A DNA stretch of 64,000 nt from Actinotalea caeni (GTDB lineage: Bacteria; Actinomycetota; Actinomycetes; Actinomycetales; Beutenbergiaceae). Each line of letters starts with the position of its first letter. Within the stretch, counting starts at the first letter, position 1. The translations under genes and the position numbers were made by a program. Shown piece after piece: positions 23,244 through 32,460 of this stretch. The stretch is taken from assembly GCF_009733795.1 (NCBI RefSeq), contig NZ_WNXX01000007.1, positions 107,138 to 171,137 of the forward strand. The letters run 5' to 3'. Under the pieces are notes generated by a model. The model ran no database searches. It worked only from the letters and a program-made list of their open reading frames with translations, and was not told where the DNA came from.

Positions 23244-24911
23244 GTGTTCAGACCCTCACTGTCAGACATGCGACGTCGGCGCGCGGTCGTCGCCGCCGCC
23301 TCCGTGGCGGCGCTCGCCCTCACGCTCGCCGCCTGCTCGGGCTCGAACGCCGAGGAGGACCAGGGCGTCATCACCATCTTCGGCTCGCAGGGCGGCCAGA
23401 TGGACCTCAACACCAACTCGTTCACGCTGCTGCTCGAGGAGAAGTTCGACGTCGACATCGAGTTCCAGACGACGGGCTACGACTCGGCCGCGGCGACCGA
23501 GGCGCGGCAGGTCTCGCTGGCAGGCGGCGACCTGCCGGAGGCGTACATGCTCGTGCCGTGGGCGTCGCAGTTCACGCAGGCCGAGCTGCTCCGCTACGGC
23601 GACCAGGGCCTCATCCTGCCGCTGAACGACCTCATCGCCGAGCACGCGCCGGCGATCGCCGACGCGCTCGAGGCGGAGCCCGACTTCGCGACCCTCGCCA
23701 CCGCGCCCGACGGCACGATCTGGGGCCTGCCGCAGTGGAACGACTGCTACCACTGCTCCTACCCGTACAAGTTCTGGATCAACACCGAGTGGCTCGACAC
23801 CCTCGGGCTGGAGATGCCGACCACGCCCGAGGAGCTCTACGACGTCATGACGGCGTTCAAGAACGACGACCCCAACGGCAACGGCGTCGCCGACGAGATC
23901 CCGATCACCGGCAGCGCGCAGTGGTCGATCGTGCCCTTCATCATGAACGCCTTCATCCCGAACGCGTTCAACACCGGCGCAGGCGCCAACAGCCAGCCGG
24001 TCTCGCTCGGGCTCGACGGCGACACCGTGCAGATGCAGACGATGCAGGACGGCTGGCGCGAGGGCCTGAGGTTCCTCCACCGGATGTGGGAGGACGGTCT
24101 CATCGACCAGGCGGCGTTCTCGCAGGGCGGCGACACCATGCAGGCCACGGGCAACAACGCCGAGGCCGTGATCGTGGGCGGCTTCACCGCGATGCACCCC
24201 GGCATCGGGGTGAGCATCGGCCAGGAGGACGGCCGCGACAACCTCTACGACCCGCTGCCGCCGCTGAACGGCGCCGAGGGCGAGATCACCACCTACCAGC
24301 TGCCGAGCGTCCCGGGCGCGACCTTCGTGATCACCAAGGAGGCCGACGAGGTCGAGCAGCAGGTGATCATGGAGATCATGAACTACCTGTTCACGCCCGA
24401 GGGCCACATCCGGGCGCAGTTCGGCGAGGAGGGCATCGGCTGGCGGCAGCCCGAGGAGGGCGAGATCGCGCTCGACCGCGACCTCGAGCCGAGCCTGGTC
24501 GACCTGCCGCTGGACGAGGAGAACGAGGCCGACTACAACGGCAGCTGGGGTCCGATGGCGCAGGTGTTCGACACCGAGGAGTTCCGCAACGCCCAGGTCC
24601 AGCCGGAGGACATCTACACCCAGGAGGGCTTCGAGCGGCGGCTCTTCGAGGCGACGACGCTGTACGAGGGCAAGGAGTCCGACGCGATCCTCCCGTACTG
24701 GAACCTGTGGGTGCCGCTCGAGGACGCCAGCGAGCTCGCCACGCTCACGACCAACATCGAGAGCAACGTCGCGACGGCGACCGCCGAGTTCATCACCGGC
24801 GTGCGCGACCCCGAGAACGACGGCGACTGGCAGAGCTACCTCGACGGGCTGCAGGGCCTCGGCGTCGACCGCTACGTCGAGATCTGGCAGGCCGCGTACG
24901 ACGCCAGCTGA
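23244..24911 (+). CDS. Extracellular solute-binding lipoprotein of the ABC sugar importer
   Basis: 555 residues from GTG at 23244 (AAAGG ribosome binding site); an ATG at 23268 is an alternative. The signal peptide ends in the lipobox LAAC (28-31), so C31 would be lipidated after cleavage. The mature protein is the large LplA-type solute-binding family ('VITIFGSQGGQMDLNTNSF', 'LPLNDLIAEHAPAIADALEAEPDF', 'WGLPQWNDCYHCSYPYKFWINTEWLDTLGL', 'TPEELYDVMTAFKNDDPNGNG'). It captures an oligosaccharide outside the membrane and hands it to the two permeases encoded just upstream. Two extra cysteines (CYHC) may form a disulphide in the binding cleft region. Confidence 0.93.
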   Translation: MFRPSLSDMRRRRAVVAAASVAALALTLAACSGSNAEEDQGVITIFGSQGGQMDLNTNSFTLLLEEKFDVDIEFQTTGYDSAAATEARQVSLAGGDLPEAYMLVPWASQFTQAELLRYGDQGLILPLNDLIAEHAPAIADALEAEPDFATLATAPDGTIWGLPQWNDCYHCSYPYKFWINTEWLDTLGLEMPTTPEELYDVMTAFKNDDPNGNGVADEIPITGSAQWSIVPFIMNAFIPNAFNTGAGANSQPVSLGLDGDTVQMQTMQDGWREGLRFLHRMWEDGLIDQAAFSQGGDTMQATGNNAEAVIVGGFTAMHPGIGVSIGQEDGRDNLYDPLPPLNGAEGEITTYQLPSVPGATFVITKEADEVEQQVIMEIMNYLFTPEGHIRAQFGEEGIGWRQPEEGEIALDRDLEPSLVDLPLDEENEADYNGSWGPMAQVFDTEEFRNAQVQPEDIYTQEGFERRLFEATTLYEGKESDAILPYWNLWVPLEDASELATLTTNIESNVATATAEFITGVRDPENDGDWQSYLDGLQGLGVDRYVEIWQAAYDAS

Positions 24912-24987
24912 CCGCGGCGACCGGGCCGGGGTGCGGGCGGACCGCACCCCGGCCCGGCGCCGTCCGACGCCGACAGGGGAGGGGCCC

Positions 24988-27096
24988 GTGGCCGCCGAGC
25001 AGACCGTCACGTGGCGCCCGGGCGCCGTCGAGCTCGACCTGACCTACGGCCCGGGGTCGCCACCGGCCGTCACGCGCCTGGGCGTGCCGGGCGAGGACAC
25101 CCGGCACACCGAGCCGGTGGCGATACCCGTCGCCGAGATCCACGTGGACGCCGAGGGGTCGGCGACGTCGTCGTCGGAGCGGCTGATGGGCAGCGCGGTC
25201 GGCCGGCGTCTGCGCGTGGTCGACCACCGCACCTGGACGGAGGGCGACCGCGCCCACCTCGAGGTCCGCGCGCGGGACGCCGTCTCCGGGGTCCTCGTCG
25301 TCGTCACCTGGTCGGCCTGGGCCGACCTGCCGGTCGTGCGGTGCCGCACCGAGGTCGTCAACGACGGCGAACGACCGGTGACGCTGCGTGCCGTGTCGTC
25401 GGTCGCGCTCGGGGGGATCACGGCGCCGGGGTCGGCGTGGTGGCACGACCACGAGGTCGGGTTCGCGCACAACACCTGGTTCCGGGAGATGGTGTGGCAG
25501 GCGCGCACGCCCGCGGAGCTCGGCCTGGACGACACGGGCCTGCGGACGTGGGGCATCCCGAGCTCGCGAGCGTCGTTCTCCCTCGGGCAGCGGGGGAGCT
25601 GGTCGACCGGCGGCCACCTGCCGATGGGCGTGGTCCGTTCTCGGGCGCAGCAGCGGTCGCTGCTGTGGCAGGTCGAGCACAACGGCGCGTGGCGCTGGGA
25701 GATCGGCGACCAGGGCGGAGCGCTGTACCTCGTCGCGTCCGGTCCCACCGACCAGAGCGCGGCCTGGTCACGGCGGCTGGCCCCGACCGAGCGGTTCGAG
25801 GCGGTCCCGGCCCTGCTGGTGCTGGGTGGTGACGACGACGACGTCGTCGGCTCGCTCACGCAGGCGCGGCGCCGGTTGCGCCGCCCGCACCCGGACCACA
25901 CGACGCTGCCGGTGATCGTCAACGACTTCATGAACTGCCTCATGGGCGACCCGACGGCGCAGAACCTCCCGGCGGTCGTCGACGCCGCGGCGCGGTTGGG
26001 TGCGGAGGTCTACTGCATCGACGCCGGGTGGTACACCGACGGCGACGCGTGGTGGGAGGACCTCGGGGCGTGGCAGCCCTCGACCAGGCGCTTCCCCGAC
26101 GGCCTCGGTGCGATCACCGAGCGCATCCGGGCGCACGGCATGGTGCCGGGCCTGTGGCTGGAGCCCGAGGCCGTGTCGGTCTCGAGCCCGGTCGCCGACG
26201 CGTTGCCGGCCGAGGCGTTCTTCCAGCGCGACGGCGCCCGGGTGGTCGAGTCGGGCAGGCTCCAGCTGGACCTGCGGCACCCGGCCGCGCTCGCGCACCT
26301 CGACAACGCCGTCGACCGCCTCGTCGGCGAGCTCGGGCTCGGCTACCTCAAGCTCGACCACAACATGGACGTCACGCAGGGCACCGACCGCGACGCCGAC
26401 AGCCCCGGCGACGGGCAGCTGGAGCACCAGCGCGCACTGCTGCGCTGGGTGCGCGACCTCATGGACCGGCACCCCGGTCTCGTCGTCGAGAGCTGCGCGA
26501 GCGGCGGCCAGCGGATGGACGCCGCGACCCTCGCCGTGCACCCGGTGCAGTCCACGAGCGACAACCAGGACCCGCTGCTGACGGCCGCGATCGCAGCCGC
26601 GGCCCCGACCGCCGTCACCCCGGAGCAGGGCGCGGTCTGGGCCTACCCCGACCCGGGCTGGTCGGAGGAGCGGATCGCGTTCTCGCTCGCGAGCCCGCTG
26701 CTGGGCCGGGTGCACCTCGCGGGGCAGATCCACCGGCTGGACGAGCGGCGGACCGCACTCGTACGTGAGACGGTGGCGGCCTACCGCCGGATCCGGCACC
26801 GGCTGCCGGCCGCGCTGCCGTTCTGGCCGCTCGGGCTGCCCGGCTGGCACGACGACGTCGTCGCCCTCGGGCTGCGCGACGACGACGGCGACCTGCTGAC
26901 CGTGTGGCGCCGCTCCGGTCCCACGACCGTGCGGCTCCCGCTGCCACGACGAGCCGGCTCGCTGCTCGACGTCGAGCCCGTGTTCCCCACGAGCCTGCCG
27001 ACCCAGGCGCGGTGGGACGCCCGCACGGCCGAGCTCGTGCTCGAGCTGCCGGACGAGCCGGCCGCCCGCACGCTGGCGCTCCGCCCCGCCGGCTGA
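24988..27096 (+). CDS. Alpha-galactosidase, family GH36
   Basis: 702 residues from GTG at 24988 after GGGGAGGGG. No signal peptide, so it acts on imported oligosaccharides. The N-terminal beta-supersandwich is followed by a TIM barrel with 'VYCIDAGWYTD', 'GLWLEPEAVS', nucleophile D457 in 'YLKLDHNMD', and the acid/base D511 in 'ESCASGGQRMD', the GH36 SCxSGGxRxD signature. It hydrolyses terminal alpha-1,6-galactose residues such as those of melibiose, raffinose or galactomannan fragments. It is the last gene of the importer operon. Nucleophile context KLDHN differs slightly from the KWDxN of many GH36 enzymes but occurs in divergent subgroups. Confidence 0.9.
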   Translation: MAAEQTVTWRPGAVELDLTYGPGSPPAVTRLGVPGEDTRHTEPVAIPVAEIHVDAEGSATSSSERLMGSAVGRRLRVVDHRTWTEGDRAHLEVRARDAVSGVLVVVTWSAWADLPVVRCRTEVVNDGERPVTLRAVSSVALGGITAPGSAWWHDHEVGFAHNTWFREMVWQARTPAELGLDDTGLRTWGIPSSRASFSLGQRGSWSTGGHLPMGVVRSRAQQRSLLWQVEHNGAWRWEIGDQGGALYLVASGPTDQSAAWSRRLAPTERFEAVPALLVLGGDDDDVVGSLTQARRRLRRPHPDHTTLPVIVNDFMNCLMGDPTAQNLPAVVDAAARLGAEVYCIDAGWYTDGDAWWEDLGAWQPSTRRFPDGLGAITERIRAHGMVPGLWLEPEAVSVSSPVADALPAEAFFQRDGARVVESGRLQLDLRHPAALAHLDNAVDRLVGELGLGYLKLDHNMDVTQGTDRDADSPGDGQLEHQRALLRWVRDLMDRHPGLVVESCASGGQRMDAATLAVHPVQSTSDNQDPLLTAAIAAAAPTAVTPEQGAVWAYPDPGWSEERIAFSLASPLLGRVHLAGQIHRLDERRTALVRETVAAYRRIRHRLPAALPFWPLGLPGWHDDVVALGLRDDDGDLLTVWRRSGPTTVRLPLPRRAGSLLDVEPVFPTSLPTQARWDARTAELVLELPDEPAARTLALRPAG

Positions 27097-27163
27097 GCGA
27101 CCCGGGGCGCGCGACCACCGGGCCGCTGCCGGGGGGCCACGGGCTGCGGCTGACGCCCGCCGG

Positions 27164-27183
27164 TGCAGGGGGCTACCCCCGCA
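27164..27183. promoter_or_regulatory. Small GC hairpin/operator upstream of the ABC exporter
   Basis: TGCAGGGGGCTACCCCCGCA has GGGGG and CCCCC arms around CTA, extended by TGC/GCA. It lies 34-53 bp upstream of the short leader ORF at 27217 and may be an operator or the promoter region of the exporter operon. Confidence 0.35.
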
Positions 27184-27216
27184 GCGTCGGCCGGCCGCCG
27201 CTGGGAGGTTGGTGAC

Positions 27217-27279
27217 ATGCCCGTCCAGACAGCCCCGAGCGCCCGCGCGACGCTCCCGACCGCCGTCCGAGCGGCATGA
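27217..27279 (+). CDS. 20-codon upstream ORF overlapping the ABC exporter permease start
   Basis: An ATG at 27217 lies 8 bp after GGGAGG. The frame is 20 codons (starting MPVQTAPSAR, ending TAVRAA) and its TGA overlaps the ATG of the permease as ATGA (27276-27279). The permease ATG has no other ribosome binding site of note. Like the small ORF at 21141, it probably couples translation of a membrane protein to an efficient upstream initiation site, and might work as a leader peptide that senses a drug or translation state. Confidence 0.5.
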   Translation: MPVQTAPSARATLPTAVRAA

Positions 27280-29672
27280 GCCCCGCACGCGCGCTGCGGT
27301 GGCGGCAGGTCCGTGGCGACCTGCGCCACGACGCCGCCGTCAACGTCGCGCTCGTCGTCGTGGTCGCCCTCTCCGCCTGCCTCATGGGCACCGGGGCGAT
27401 GGTGATGGAGCGGCTGCTCTCCTCGGTCGACCGGCTGTTCGAGGTCGCCCAGCCGCCGCACTTCCTCCAGATGCACAAGGGCGAGGTCGACCTCGCCGCG
27501 CTCACGCGGTTCGCGGACCGGCACCCGGAGATCGAGTCCTGGTTCGTCGAGGAGATGGTCGGGTTCGACGGCGCCGCCCTCGCCTGGGAGCGTCCCGCCA
27601 CCGGCGCCTCGGGAGACCTCGGCGAGAGCCTGATCGACAACCTGTTCGTCGCCCAGAACGAGACCTTCGACCGCCTGGTCGACGCCGCCGACGCCGCCCC
27701 GGTCCCCGAGGACGGCGAGGTCTACGTCCCGGTGGCGTACCAGGAGAGCATCGGCCTCCAGGTGGGCGACCTGCTCACCGTGGCGACGAGCAGCGGCCCC
27801 CGCACGTGGGAGGTGCGCGGCTTCGTGCGCGACGCGCAGATGGCGTCCTCGCTCTCCTCGGCGACCCGGTTCGTCGTCTCCGAGTCCGACCTGGCCGCGC
27901 TGACCGCCGCCGGCGGCGGCCAGCCCGAGGTGATCGTCGAGTACCTGCTGACCGATCCCGGCCTGGCGTCGGACCTCGAGCGGGCCTACGCCGCCGACCC
28001 GGCGCTGCCCAAGAACGGCCAGGCGGTCACCTACACGATGATCCGCACGCTGCACGCGATCAGCGACGGGCTCGCCGCCGTGGCGCTCGTGCTCGTCGCG
28101 GCCCTGCTGATCGCGATCGCGCTGCTCGTGATCCGGTTCGTCGTCCGCGGCAGGCTCGAGGACGACGTCCGCCAGATCGGCGCGATGCGGGCGATCGGGA
28201 TCCCGGCCCGCGACATCGGCCGGGTCTACCTGACCCGCTACTCGCTGCTGGCCGCGGTGGGCTGCGCCGTCGGCGGCGCGCTGGCCGTGCTCGCCGTGCC
28301 GCTGCTCACCCGAGGGGTCCAGACGCACTACGGCGCCGCCGCTGCCGGCGGCCGGGGCACCCTCGTGCTGCTGGTGGCGCTCGCCGCCGTGGCACTCGTG
28401 GTCGTGCTCGGCTGTCGCCGGGCGCTCCGGCTGGTGCGGCGCGTCGAGGTCGTCGACGCCCTCGTGCACGGCAGCACGCTGGACCGACGGCAGAGCCGGC
28501 GGCGCGCCCGTCGGCAGGCCCGACGTGCCCGCCGGACCAGCCTCGCAGGAGCGCGCGGCGGCGTCACCCGCAGGCTCGCGCTGATCGACCTGCGCGCCGA
28601 TGCCCGGCAGTGGTCGCTGGTGCCGGTCGTCTTCTTCCTCTGCGCGTTCCTCATGGGGCTCCCCGCCCACCTGCTCAGCACGCTCGAGAGCCCGCGCTTC
28701 CTCACCTACATGGGTGCGCCGCAGGTCGACGTCCGCGCCGACCTGCAGCTCGCCGACGACCTGGAGGCGCTCCGCACCGACCTGACCGCGGCGCTGACGG
28801 CGGACGACCGGGTCGCCGACGTCCAGGTGCACGCGCTGGTCCTCGCCGATGTCGAAGCCCCCGACGGCCGGCGGACCGTGCGCGTCGAGGTGGGCGAGGG
28901 CGCCGCGCAGGGCATCGAGATGATCGACGGCGCAGCGCCGGGACCGGGGGAGATCGCCCTCTCGCTGCTCAACGCCGAGGAGCTGCAGGCCGCCGTCGGC
29001 GACACGCTCACGATCCACGAGGGCGACCAGTCGCGGTCCGTCGTCGTCAGCGGCGTCTACCAGGACGTCACAAGCGGCGGCAAGACCGCCAAGATGCACG
29101 GCGACCCGCCTCCCGGTGCCACCGGGTACACGTTCTTCGTCGACCTCGCCGAGGGGGTCGACCCCGTGGCGCTGGCGGCGTCCTACGACGAGCGGTTCGA
29201 GGACGTCACCGTGCTGCCGATGACCGCCTACGTCGAGCAGACGATGACGCACGTGACCAGCGCGTTCCGCGCCACGGCGGTGCTCGCGACCGCGTTCGGC
29301 CTCGGGGTCGCGACGCTGATCACCGTCACGTTCCTGCAGCTACGGCTGGCGCGCGAGCGGCGTGCGATGGGCACGCTGTCCGCCGTCGGGTTCTCGACGG
29401 CGGAGATCCTCGGCCAGCTGCGCGGCAAGACCGCGGCGACCGCCGCCGTCGGCGCCGGCCTGGGGGCCGTCGGGGCGGTGACGCTGGGCGGACCCGTGCT
29501 CGACGTGCTGGTCGCCTCGGCCGGGGTGGGGCTCGCGCACCTGGAGCTCGCACCCGACCCCTGGGTGGCGACCGGCGGTGCCGTGGCGCTGGTCGCCGCG
29601 GCCTGGCTGGCCGCCGTCGGGCTCACCGTGCGCCTGCGTGGCGCGAGCACGAGCACCTGGCTACGAGACTGA
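27276..29672 (+). CDS. ABC exporter permease, FtsX/MacB-type (fused double permease)
   Basis: 798 residues with a duplicated FtsX architecture: an N-terminal membrane helix (about 22-46), a large extracytoplasmic domain, three helices around 265-390, an arginine-rich cytoplasmic linker ('RRQSRRRARRQARRARR'), another first helix near 450-465, a second external domain, and three C-terminal helices. Motifs such as 'RQIGAMRAIGIPARDIGRVYL' and 'RRAMGTLSAVGFSTAEILGQLRGK' are the FtsX_ coupling regions. It pairs with the ATPase just downstream and likely exports a peptide, lipid or antibiotic, or performs mechanotransmission. The substrate is unknown. A short coupled ORF precedes it. Confidence 0.9.
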   Translation: MSPARALRWRQVRGDLRHDAAVNVALVVVVALSACLMGTGAMVMERLLSSVDRLFEVAQPPHFLQMHKGEVDLAALTRFADRHPEIESWFVEEMVGFDGAALAWERPATGASGDLGESLIDNLFVAQNETFDRLVDAADAAPVPEDGEVYVPVAYQESIGLQVGDLLTVATSSGPRTWEVRGFVRDAQMASSLSSATRFVVSESDLAALTAAGGGQPEVIVEYLLTDPGLASDLERAYAADPALPKNGQAVTYTMIRTLHAISDGLAAVALVLVAALLIAIALLVIRFVVRGRLEDDVRQIGAMRAIGIPARDIGRVYLTRYSLLAAVGCAVGGALAVLAVPLLTRGVQTHYGAAAAGGRGTLVLLVALAAVALVVVLGCRRALRLVRRVEVVDALVHGSTLDRRQSRRRARRQARRARRTSLAGARGGVTRRLALIDLRADARQWSLVPVVFFLCAFLMGLPAHLLSTLESPRFLTYMGAPQVDVRADLQLADDLEALRTDLTAALTADDRVADVQVHALVLADVEAPDGRRTVRVEVGEGAAQGIEMIDGAAPGPGEIALSLLNAEELQAAVGDTLTIHEGDQSRSVVVSGVYQDVTSGGKTAKMHGDPPPGATGYTFFVDLAEGVDPVALAASYDERFEDVTVLPMTAYVEQTMTHVTSAFRATAVLATAFGLGVATLITVTFLQLRLARERRAMGTLSAVGFSTAEILGQLRGKTAATAAVGAGLGAVGAVTLGGPVLDVLVASAGVGLAHLELAPDPWVATGGAVALVAAAWLAAVGLTVRLRGASTSTWLRD

Positions 29673-29683
29673 AGGAGACACCG

Positions 29684-30442
29684 ATGACCGTCACCCTGGA
29701 GTGCCGCGACCTGACCAAGACCTACACCTCGACCGACCCACCGACCGACGTGCTGCGCGGCGTCGACCTCAGCGTCCGCAGCGGTGAGTTCGTCGCCGTC
29801 ATGGGCGCCTCCGGGTCGGGGAAGTCGACGCTGCTGCACGGCCTCAGCGGCATGGACCGGCCGACGGGCGGGACCGTGCACCTGGAGGGCAGGGACCTCA
29901 CGGCGCTGACCGACGCACAGATGAGCCGCGCGCGGCTCACCCGGATCGGGTTCGTGTTCCAGCAGGCCCACTTCCTGCCCAACCTCAGCATCCGCGACAA
30001 CGTGCTGCTGCCGGCGCTCAAGGCGGCACCGCGCGAGCAGCGCGCGGTGCTCGAGCGAGTCGACGCGCTCCTGGAGCGGTTCGGCATCGCGCACGTGCGT
30101 GACCACGCGAGCACGCAGGTCTCGGGCGGGCAGCTGCAGCGCGCCTCGATCTGCCGCGCGCTCGCGACCGAGCCGGCCGTGCTGCTCGCGGACGAGCCGA
30201 CCGGTGCGCTCAACAGCAGCATGTCCCGGGAGGTGATGGACGCGTTCACCGACGTCCACGCCGCCGGCACGACGATCGTCATGGTGACCCACGACCCGGC
30301 CTGCGCGGCGCGCGCCGACCGTGTCGTGTACCTGCGCGACGGCCGCGAGACGGGCACCCGTGCGCTCGGTCCGTGGCACGCCGAGGACGCAGCCAGGCGG
30401 GAGGACGAGCTGCTGGGATGGTTGAGGACGCTCGGCTTCTGA
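29684..30442 (+). CDS. ABC exporter ATP-binding protein (MacB/LolD-type)
   Basis: 252 residues, ATG at 29684 with GAAGGAGA in front. Walker A GASGSGKS (41-48), Q-loop 'FVFQQAH' (91-97), signature VSGGQ (147-151), Walker B VLLADE (167-172), D-loop after DEPTGAL, and the switch histidine in 'MVTHDPACA'. It supplies energy to the double FtsX-type permease, 11 bp upstream. The C-terminal 35 residues are outside the core domain. The esterase-like gene follows after 19 bp and may be part of the same operon. Confidence 0.95.
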   Translation: MTVTLECRDLTKTYTSTDPPTDVLRGVDLSVRSGEFVAVMGASGSGKSTLLHGLSGMDRPTGGTVHLEGRDLTALTDAQMSRARLTRIGFVFQQAHFLPNLSIRDNVLLPALKAAPREQRAVLERVDALLERFGIAHVRDHASTQVSGGQLQRASICRALATEPAVLLADEPTGALNSSMSREVMDAFTDVHAAGTTIVMVTHDPACAARADRVVYLRDGRETGTRALGPWHAEDAARREDELLGWLRTLGF

Positions 30443-30461
30443 ACCACCCGACGACGGAGCG

Positions 30462-31622
30462 ATGCCCGTGACCACGTCCCCCACCACCCCCGACCCCGCC
30501 GACCTCCGCGCCGTCCCCGGCCTGCTGCCGCTGCTGCGGTCCGCCGGCCCGGTGCTGCCCAGCGGTGACGACGGCGCGGCCGTGCGCGACCGGCTGCGGG
30601 AGGTGCTGAACCCGCCGCCGTGGCAGCCGGTGACCACCACCACGGGCCGCACCTGGCAGGCCGACGGGGTCGACGGCGTCGAGCTCACCTGGGACGTCGG
30701 GTTCGGGGCGCCGACGCAGGCGTGGCTGCTGCGGCCCGCGGGCGCGACCGGCGAGCTGCCCGGCGTCGTCGCCCTGCACTGCCACAGCGGCATGAAGTTC
30801 TTCGGCAAGGAGAAGATCGCCGACGGGCCGGACGGACCGCGGGCGGAGGTGCAGGCGCTGCGCGCCGAGTGCTACGGCGGCCGCCCGTGGGCGACCGACC
30901 TCGCGCGGCGCGGCTACGCGGTGCTGGTGCACGACGTGTTCGGGTGGGGCAGCCGGCGCACGGGCGTCGAGGACATGCCCGCCCGCAGCGAGACCTACGC
31001 CGCGCTGGTGCTCGCCGAGGCCGAGCGCAGCGGCCGCCGGCTCACCGAGAGCGAGGTCTACGACGTCCACGCGGCCGCGCACGAGGACGCGATGGCCAAG
31101 CTGCTCGGCGTGCTCGGTACCTCCTGGGGCGGCGTCGTCGCGCGCGAGGACCTCGTCGCCGTCGACGTCCTCGCCGGGCTCGACGGCGTCGCGCCGGGTG
31201 GTGTCGCCGTCATGGGTCTGTCGGGCGGCGGCGCCCGGGCGGCGACGGTCTCGGCGCTCGCGGCCCCGGGCCGCATCCGGGCGACCGTGGTCGCGTCGAT
31301 GATGTCGACGATCGAGCACGTGCTCGACGGCTACCTGCACAAGCACACCTGGGTGATGATGAACCCCGGGCTGGCACACGTCGCCGACTGGCCCGACGTC
31401 GCCGCCTCGGTACGCCCGCAGCCGCTGTTCGTCGGCTACGGGCTGGCCGACGCGCTCTTCCCCGAGGAGGGCATGCGCGCCGCGCACGAACGGATCGCGC
31501 ACCTGTACGCCGAGGCCGGGGCGCCGGACGCCTACCGCGCGGTGCTCGCCGACCTGCCGCACTGCCTCGCGGGCGAGATCCGCGACGGCGCGTTCGCCTG
31601 GCTCGACGAGACGATGCGCTGA
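30462..31622 (+). CDS. Alpha/beta hydrolase (dienelactone hydrolase / acetylxylan-esterase-like)
   Basis: 386 residues without signal peptide. The nucleophile elbow is 'VMGLSGGGAR' with S254; D330 in 'YGLADALFPEEG' and H367 in 'ADLPHCLAGE' complete a probable triad. 'GVVALHCHSGMKFFGKEKIAD' forms the oxyanion region and is characteristic of the large abhydrolase group that includes carbohydrate esterases. It may deacylate an imported sugar or another ester in the cytoplasm. It follows the exporter genes closely but has its own ribosome binding site (GGAGCG), so whether it shares their function is open. Confidence 0.8.
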   Translation: MPVTTSPTTPDPADLRAVPGLLPLLRSAGPVLPSGDDGAAVRDRLREVLNPPPWQPVTTTTGRTWQADGVDGVELTWDVGFGAPTQAWLLRPAGATGELPGVVALHCHSGMKFFGKEKIADGPDGPRAEVQALRAECYGGRPWATDLARRGYAVLVHDVFGWGSRRTGVEDMPARSETYAALVLAEAERSGRRLTESEVYDVHAAAHEDAMAKLLGVLGTSWGGVVAREDLVAVDVLAGLDGVAPGGVAVMGLSGGGARAATVSALAAPGRIRATVVASMMSTIEHVLDGYLHKHTWVMMNPGLAHVADWPDVAASVRPQPLFVGYGLADALFPEEGMRAAHERIAHLYAEAGAPDAYRAVLADLPHCLAGEIRDGAFAWLDETMR

Positions 31623-31623
31623 G

Positions 31624-32382
31624 TCACAGCAGCAGCGCCGCCGCGTGCGCCTCGGCCCACGCGAGGTGCTCCGCGTTGCGCGCGAGGAACCCCTCCGCCA
31701 CCCAGGTGCGCTGGGGCTCCAGGCCCCGCCGCGCCAGGTCGGCGACCTCCTCCGCCGTGCGTCGCTTGCGGGCGAGGACGGCCGCGACCGCCTCCGCGGG
31801 CGTCGCCCGCGACCCGTAGGCGTCGAGGAACGTGCGCAGCCGGGCGGCGCGGTCCGGGACGTCGAGGAAGCCGTGCCAGCGCAGGCAGTCCTCGTCCGGG
31901 CGCAGCGGCGCGAGGTAGTCGAGCGCGTACGCGACGTCGTCCAGCGCTAGGCCGGGGCGTGCGAGGTCCCAGTCGAACAGACCCACCGCGACGCCGTCGC
32001 ACCACGCCATGTTCCACGGCCCCGGGTCGCCGTGGAGGATCGTCGTGGCCGCGCCCGGCCGGGCCGGGAAGACCCAGACGGCGTCGGGCGGCGGCACGAA
32101 CGAGGCGGCGGCGTCGTGCACCGCGCGCAGCAGCCGTGCGACCGAGCGCAGCCCTTCCTCGGTCGCCTGCAGCGGCCACGCGTCGGCCCCCGCGGCGCCG
32201 TCGACCCGCCGCACCACCTCGACGCCCGGGCTGGTCTCGGTCCCCGGCTCGAGCGCGACCGGCTGGGGCACCTCCAGCCCGGCCGCGCGCAGGTGGCGCA
32301 GCAACGCGTGCACGGTGGCCGTCCACGGGTAGGCGGGGCGGCGCACGAGGTCGCCATCGACATCCACCCGGCGCTCGTCCAT
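31624..32382 (-). CDS. Phosphotransferase of the aminoglycoside/choline kinase-like (APH) family
   Basis: 252 residues. The kinase core shows 'TTILHGDPGPWNMAWCDGVAVGLFDWDLA': the catalytic HGDxxxxN loop and the DWD metal motif, with 'VVRRVDG' and an N-terminal lobe before it. Such proteins phosphorylate small molecules (aminoglycosides, homoserine, choline, sugars) with ATP or GTP. Here the N-terminal ATP-binding lobe is short, so the substrate is uncertain; chromosomal members often have metabolic roles. Its stop lies 1 bp from that of the convergent hydrolase gene. Upstream it shares a repeat-rich region with the 3' end of the AEC transporter gene. Confidence 0.83.
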   Translation of the reverse strand: MDERRVDVDGDLVRRPAYPWTATVHALLRHLRAAGLEVPQPVALEPGTETSPGVEVVRRVDGAAGADAWPLQATEEGLRSVARLLRAVHDAAASFVPPPDAVWVFPARPGAATTILHGDPGPWNMAWCDGVAVGLFDWDLARPGLALDDVAYALDYLAPLRPDEDCLRWHGFLDVPDRAARLRTFLDAYGSRATPAEAVAAVLARKRRTAEEVADLARRGLEPQRTWVAEGFLARNAEHLAWAEAHAAALLL

Positions 32383-32392
32383 GCCTCGATGC

Positions 32393-32460
32393 TCCCAGCA
32401 CCGTCCAGCACTGCCCAGCACGGCCCAGCACTGCCCAGTGATCAGCCCAGTGCTCAGCCC
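32393..32460. repeat. Short tandem repeat, about 10-bp unit (CCCAGCACTG)
   Basis: About six imperfect copies of a 10-11-bp unit related to CCCAGCACNG run between the kinase-like gene's start and the end of the transporter gene, reaching 7 bp into the transporter's stop region. Slippage could change the 3' end of the transporter or the kinase leader. Confidence 0.7.
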
